Shown: positions 60,435-64,000 of the stretch, one piece after another | Numbering within the stretch: the stretch's first letter is position 1 | Layout of the letters: every line of letters starts with the position of its first letter | NCBI RefSeq assembly: GCF_016735695.1 | Contig: NZ_JAERQD010000001.1 | Coordinates: 62,001 to 126,000, forward strand | Reading direction: 5' to 3' | Source of the DNA: Microvirga zambiensis WSM3693 | GTDB taxonomy: Bacteria; Pseudomonadota; Alphaproteobacteria; Rhizobiales; Beijerinckiaceae | DNA: 64,000 bases | Position numbers and translations under genes: made by a program | Notes under the pieces: model-generated | Database searches by the model: none | Told to the model about the DNA's origin: nothing | What the model saw: only the letters and a program-made list of their open reading frames with translations

Positions 60435-61481
60435 CTAGGGCTGCGGGCCGGTGGCGTCGGCCAGCAGCTCGTCGAGCTGTGCTGGACTGAGCGAGACATG
60501 ATAGAACCGGCGGTAGAATTCGGCTGCAATGTCCCGCAGGTTTTCCGGGAAGAGGTCCGGGTAAAGCACCCTGGCGAGCCAGCGGATTCCGATCAGGCGA
60601 TTGACGCCGGGCGGAGCGTCGAACCAGCCGAAGGGCAGCGCTGGAGCGCGGTAGATGCGGCCGTCCCGCACGGCCTGGATGGAACCCCAGGACGGATCGG
60701 TGCGGACGGATCGGGCAAAGGCGGAATCCTGTGTCAGGATCACATCCGGATTCCAAGCCAGCACCTGTTCGACCGAGACCGTCGCCAGGGATCCTGAGCC
60801 GGCGAGGGCTGCGACGTTCTCGGCCCCGACGAACGATAGGATCTCGGTGTTGATCGAACCCTTGAGGCCGGTCTCGAGCCCACGCGGCCCGCGTCCGTAA
60901 TAGACGCGGGGGCGCTTTTCCGGCGGAACGGCCGCGATCCGTTCGGCCACGTCATCGAGAGTCTCTTTCGCGTATCGGGCCAACTCCTCGGCGCGCGTCT
61001 CGGCGCCGAGAATGCGCCCCAGGTCACGCAGCATCTCCGGGGTCCTGGCGAAGGCCCCGTCGAGCAGGATGTAGGGAATGCCGGTCTGGGCCTGCGTGCG
61101 GTCGGCAAGCGAGGCATAGGTTGGATCGACGCTGCCGATGTCGAGGATCAGGTCCGGCTTGGCCGCGAGGACGACTTCGAGATTGGCCGTGTTGCCCCGT
61201 CCCGTCAGCCGCCCATGCTCGGGCAGGGAGGCATAGGGTTTAGCGAGATAGGCCTTTTCCGCGACGGATGGCGCCCGGACCCAGCCGACGAGCTTTTCCG
61301 GTGCCACCATGTAGACCGCCACCGAGGCCGGCGGACCCGCCGTGAAGACACGATCGGCGGCGGCCGGCAACGGGACCGAACGGCCGGCCGCGTCGACAAC
61401 CTCGCGGGGCTGAGCAGAGGCGGAGGCGAGGAGGCCGGACAGGCTCAGTGCCAGGGCGGCCATCCAGATCCTGGTCAACAT
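60435..61481 (-). CDS. ABC transporter substrate-binding protein (BtuF/MolA-like)
   Basis: 348 residues. Signal peptide (MLTRIWMAALALSLSGLLAS, cleavage after ASA), then REVVDAAGRSVPLPAAADRV and two lobes joined by a long helix typical of cluster A binding proteins; AAKPDLILDIGSVDP and WNPDVILTQDSAF are the usual lobe motifs. First gene of the leftward uptake operon, ahead of the Mop protein. Divergent from modA across a possible ModE site. Confidence 0.87.
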   Translation of the reverse strand: MLTRIWMAALALSLSGLLASASAQPREVVDAAGRSVPLPAAADRVFTAGPPASVAVYMVAPEKLVGWVRAPSVAEKAYLAKPYASLPEHGRLTGRGNTANLEVVLAAKPDLILDIGSVDPTYASLADRTQAQTGIPYILLDGAFARTPEMLRDLGRILGAETRAEELARYAKETLDDVAERIAAVPPEKRPRVYYGRGPRGLETGLKGSINTEILSFVGAENVAALAGSGSLATVSVEQVLAWNPDVILTQDSAFARSVRTDPSWGSIQAVRDGRIYRAPALPFGWFDAPPGVNRLIGIRWLARVLYPDLFPENLRDIAAEFYRRFYHVSLSPAQLDELLADATGPQP

Positions 61482-61520
61482 GGATCCCTCCTTCAGCCCG
61501 CGCTTGAAACGCGGTCGTTC

Positions 61521-61563
61521 ATGCCTATCATGCCTATCGTTATAGTCGATGAACTACATCGGT
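61521..61563. promoter_or_regulatory. Possible ModE site in the divergent promoter
   Basis: ATCGTTATAG (61536-61545) and, after eight bases, CTACATCGGT (61554-61563) form an imperfect palindrome resembling the CGnTATA-type half sites of ModE. A direct repeat ATGCCTATC x2 (61521-61538) lies next to it. It is placed between the SBP gene and modA. Confidence 0.4.
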
Positions 61564-61578
61564 CGAGAGGGAATGAGG

Positions 61579-62397
61579 ATGAGTGCCACACGACGTTTCT
61601 GGCTGTCGCTGATGGGAGCCGGCTGGCTCGCCTTCGGAGCGGGATCAATCCTGCCCAATTCGCCTGCGCTGGCTCAAAGCCAGGATCTGGTCGTGTTCGC
61701 CGCGGCAAGTCTCAAGAACGCTCTCGACGACGCGGCCGCCGGCTATGTCCGCGAGAGCGGCAAGCCGGCGCCGAAGATCTCCTATGCGGGCAGCAACGCC
61801 CTCGCCAAGCAGATCGAGGCAGGAGCACCGGCAGGCGTCTTTCTGTCGGCCGATCTCGACTGGATGGACTACATTGCGCAGAAAAATCTCATCCGGCCCG
61901 AGACCCGCGTGAATCTCTTGGCAAACCGTCTTGTCCTAGTCGCGCCGAAGGATGCGAGCCTCGCGGTGAACCTGACGCCGGGCCTCGACCTTGCCGGCGC
62001 CCTGAAGGGCGGAAAGCTGGCGATGGCCAATGTGGATGCGGTGCCGGCCGGCAAGTACGGCAAGACGGCACTGGAGAAGCTCGGCGCCTGGGACGCCGTG
62101 AAGGGCTCCGTGGCCCAGGCCGACAACGTGCGGGCAGCCCTGCTGCTGGTCTCGCGCGGAGAGGCTCCGCTCGGGATCGTCTATCAGACTGATGCCGCCT
62201 CCGATCCCAGTGTCAGCATCGTCGGAACCTTTCCGGAGGACAGCCATCCACCGATCGTCTATCCGGCAGCGGTCCTGAAGGAGAACAGCAATCCCGAGGC
62301 CGCCGCCTTCCTGAATTATCTGCGCTCCCCGGCCGCCAGACCGGCCTTCGAGAAGCAGGGCTTCACGGTTCTGAACCGGCCCGTTTCAGGCTCGTAG
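61579..62397 (+). CDS. modA: Molybdate-binding periplasmic protein ModA
   Basis: 272 residues. Signal peptide (SATRRFWLSLMGAGWLAFGA..ALAQ), then DLVVFAAASLKNALDD, ISYAGSNALAKQIEAGAPAGVFLSAD (broken here as SYAGSNALAKQIEAGAP), LVLVAPKD and DNVRAALLLVSRGEAPLGIVY, all ModA landmarks. No modB or modC follows: the next gene is convergent modE. Either it works with the neighbouring importer or with a permease elsewhere. ATG 61579 is preferred; ATG 61573 is possible. Its last 35 bases overlap modE. Confidence 0.9.
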   Translation: MSATRRFWLSLMGAGWLAFGAGSILPNSPALAQSQDLVVFAAASLKNALDDAAAGYVRESGKPAPKISYAGSNALAKQIEAGAPAGVFLSADLDWMDYIAQKNLIRPETRVNLLANRLVLVAPKDASLAVNLTPGLDLAGALKGGKLAMANVDAVPAGKYGKTALEKLGAWDAVKGSVAQADNVRAALLLVSRGEAPLGIVYQTDAASDPSVSIVGTFPEDSHPPIVYPAAVLKENSNPEAAAFLNYLRSPAARPAFEKQGFTVLNRPVSGS

Positions 62398-62806
62398 CCG
62401 ACGGCTCCGGCGCCTCGCCTGGGCCGGATTGTTCGCCGTTCCGCGGTGCGGATGCGATCAGCGTTTCCAGGTAAGCGACGTCGTCGCGGATCGCATGGGC
62501 GACGTTTGCCTCCATGCGACGATAGGCGTTCAGGACGAGGTGACCGGTGGGCGTCAGGCTGGCGCCTCCGCCGGCCTTTCCTCCCTTGGCCGAGTGAACC
62601 AGAGGCTCGCTGAAATAGTGGTTGAGGGTGTCGACCAGATACCAGGCGCGTTTGTAGCTCATGCCCATGCGCCGGCCCGCAGCGGCGATGGAGCCGGTCT
62701 CGAGAATTCCTTGCAGCAGGTCGGCCTTGCCGGGGCCGAGCATCGTGTCGGCATCGAAATAGATGCGGAACTTGAACGCGGGATAGTCCGACACCTGATC
62801 TCTCAC
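62363..62806 (-). CDS. modE: ModE-type N-terminal domain regulator
   Basis: 147 residues. LysR-like winged helix of ModE: LLQGILETGSIAAAGRRMGM, SYKRAWYLVDTLNHYF and SAKGGKAGGGASLTPTGHLVL. The C-terminal molybdate-binding TOBE domains of full ModE are absent, so metal sensing may involve the separate Mop protein. Convergent with modA, 3' ends overlapping by 35 bp. Confidence 0.87.
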   Translation of the reverse strand: MRDQVSDYPAFKFRIYFDADTMLGPGKADLLQGILETGSIAAAGRRMGMSYKRAWYLVDTLNHYFSEPLVHSAKGGKAGGGASLTPTGHLVLNAYRRMEANVAHAIRDDVAYLETLIASAPRNGEQSGPGEAPEPSATSLKRAGSEP

Positions 62807-63019
62807 GGAGTGATGGGGCCGCGAGACTGGCGCCCGGGGCCTGATCGGTCAAGTTTCTCCGACTGATCAAACGTCTCAAACCGAAATCTGCTGCGGTTCA
62901 GCCTGCGGAACATGGCAAGCTCTGCGACAAGACAATCGCTCTGAGCCCGATGAGCGACATTACGGAAACATGGAACTCATCGAAGTAAGCGGAGCCTGAG
63001 ATCCGCGCAGAAATATGCC

Positions 63020-63036
63020 TGACCTGATTTAGGTCA
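63020..63036. promoter_or_regulatory. Inverted repeat upstream of the formate dehydrogenase gene
   Basis: TGACCT-GATTT-AGGTCA, perfect six-base arms. The overlapping CTGATTTAGGTCAA resembles an FNR/FixK box (TTGAT-N4-ATCAA) with two mismatches. It is about 60 bp upstream of the -35 box; an activator site is plausible. The rest of 62807-63174 shows no gene. Confidence 0.4.
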
Positions 63037-63095
63037 AGCTATGAGAGGTCGATTGCAAGTAACCTGCGCGCCGTTTTGTATCCGCCCGCGGTTGT

Positions 63096-63124
63096 TTGAC
63101 ACTGGAAATGTTCAAAATTACCCT
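63096..63124 (+). promoter_or_regulatory. Promoter of the formate dehydrogenase gene
   Basis: TTGACA (63096-63101), 17-base spacer, TACCCT (63119-63124); about 50 bp before the start codon. Confidence 0.5.
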
Positions 63125-63174
63125 ATTTTTCGGAAGAGCAGTTGCTGCAGTGCAAAACCATAGGGAGGGTTACC

Positions 63175-64000
63175 ATGAATATGGAACTCTCACGACGCGG
63201 CTTCCTTAAAGCCGCCGGCGTGGGTGTTGCCGGGTCCACGTTGGGAGCCTTCGGGTTTCCGGAGCTTGAGGCGGCAGAGGCCGCAGCCATCAGGCCTTTC
63301 AAGCTCACGAACACGATGGAGACGCGCAACACCTGCCCTTATTGCTCGGTGGCCTGCGGCATCATCATGTATTCGAAGGGCGATCTGCGGAAGGGCGAAA
63401 CCGCCGAGATCGTTCACATCGAAGGTGATGCCGACCATCCGACGAACCGCGGCACGCTCTGCCCGAAGGGCGCGGCGCTGAAGGATTTCGTGAAGGCGGA
63501 AACCCGCCTGAAAACCCCGATGATGCGCAAACCCGGATCGGACAAGTTCGAACGGGTTTCGTGGGAGCAGGCACTCGATCGCATCGCCCGTCTGATGAAG
63601 GATGACCGCGACGCGAACTTCATCGCCACGAACCAGGCGGGCGTTCCCGTCAACCGTTGGACGACGGTCGGCTTCCTGGCGGCGTCGGCGACCACCAACG
63701 AGACCGCTTATCTGACCTACAAGGTCGTCCGCAGCACAGGAATCGTCGCATTCGACAATCAGGCGCGCGTTTGACACGGCCCTACGGTGTCCAGTTTGGG
63801 CCCAACATTCGGCCGTGGCGCGATGACCAACTCCTGGACGGATATCCGGAACACGGATCTCGTCGTCATCATGGGCGGCAATGCCGCCGAAGCGCATCCA
63901 TGCGGTTTCAAATGGGTGACGGAGGCAAAAGCCAATCGCGGCGCTAAGCTCATCGTCGTCGATCCGCGCTTCACGCGCTCGGCCTCGGTGTCCGACTTCT
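63175..64000 (+). CDS. fdnG: Selenocysteine-containing formate dehydrogenase alpha subunit (partial, runs off right edge)
   Basis: Molybdenum/tungsten bis-MGD enzyme of the FdnG/FdoG type that oxidises formate in the periplasm. ATG 63175 has AGGGAGG five bases upstream. A Tat signal SRRGFLKAAGVGVAG is followed by the 4Fe-4S motif CPYCSVACG ... GTLCPKGAAL. At codon 200 an in-frame TGA (63772-63774) is read as selenocysteine: before it VAFDNQARV, after it HGPTVSSLGPTFGRGAMTNS, NTDLVVIMGGNAAEAHPCG and LIVVDPRFTRSAS, all in one frame to the window end. The Mo uptake genes just upstream fit its cofactor need. Confidence 0.92.
63772..63817 (+). promoter_or_regulatory. SECIS-like element after the UGA codon
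   Basis: The UGA is followed by an outer stem CACGGCC (63775-63781)/GGCCGTG (63811-63817) and an apical hairpin GG(T)GTCC-AGTTT-GGGCCC with a bulged T. The geometry is like the bacterial fdnG SECIS read by SelB. Confidence 0.75.

Noticed and set aside
63772-63774. TGA as a true stop codon of a short formate dehydrogenase
   Set aside because: Conserved FDH sequence continues in the same frame and a SECIS-like hairpin follows directly.
1-64000. CRISPR array
   Set aside because: No regularly spaced identical repeats with unique spacers; the repeats seen are dispersed palindromes.

Overview
The window reads as a chromosome segment of a GC-rich alphaproteobacterium of the order Hyphomicrobiales (Rhizobiales). 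Support comes from the gene order rimP-trmB-metK-xre-lnt-corC-ybeY-phoH-miaB, an Irr regulator beside fabA-fabB-fabI, a rhizobial-type Fur/Mur protein, and several families of palindromic intergenic repeats typical of this group. A Methylobacteriaceae/Microvirga-like host is my best guess from general familiarity; no search was run.

Layout. 1-36 kb is ordinary chromosome: translation, tRNA-modification and envelope genes (rimP to miaB); small regulators and enzymes; plsC-fur-rimI-tsaB; nfuA with an iron-control-element palindrome upstream; trpS; murJ; a PAS-GAF-PAS-GGDEF-EAL protein; the fabI-fabB-fabA block divergent from irr; then transporters, a hydroxyacid dehydrogenase, a response regulator, a Crp-type regulator, a flavin amine oxidase and an NDUFA9-like protein, ending at a tRNA-Leu(CAG) gene at 36219.

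36.3-55.67 kb is an accessory region of visibly lower GC. I read it as two different integrative elements inserted in tandem at the same tRNA-Leu. Each begins with a tyrosine integrase just downstream of a complete, identical tRNA-Leu copy (36219 and 46945). Each has its own pair of short direct repeats (probable arm-type integrase sites) near both ends. The array closes at a tRNA 3'-end fragment at 55643. The two elements share three kinds of gene: a DUF6538-type tyrosine integrase, a serine recombinase, and a paralogous protein of about 450-475 residues. That protein has motifs resembling motifs A, B and C of the family A DNA polymerase palm, but no exonuclease domain. I see no capsid, tail or conjugation genes. 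Cargo differs: element I carries a PD-(D/E)XK-like protein, a DUF4145 protein, an RTX protein and many tiny genes; element II carries an HNH nuclease-methyltransferase pair, a DUF6161 membrane protein and a P-loop kinase-like protein. A non-coding repeat of about 70-120 bp occurs three times in element I and once, inverted, in element II.

56-64 kb returns to chromosome: an NAD-dependent succinate-semialdehyde dehydrogenase next to a class III aminotransferase remnant, then a molybdenum/tungsten locus. This holds a BtuCD/Mol-type ABC importer, a TrmO-like protein, a Mop-domain protein, an orphan ModA and a short ModE. It is followed by a Tat-exported formate dehydrogenase whose in-frame UGA at 63772 is almost certainly selenocysteine, with a SECIS-like hairpin right after it. 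The metal-uptake genes plausibly supply this enzyme's cofactor.
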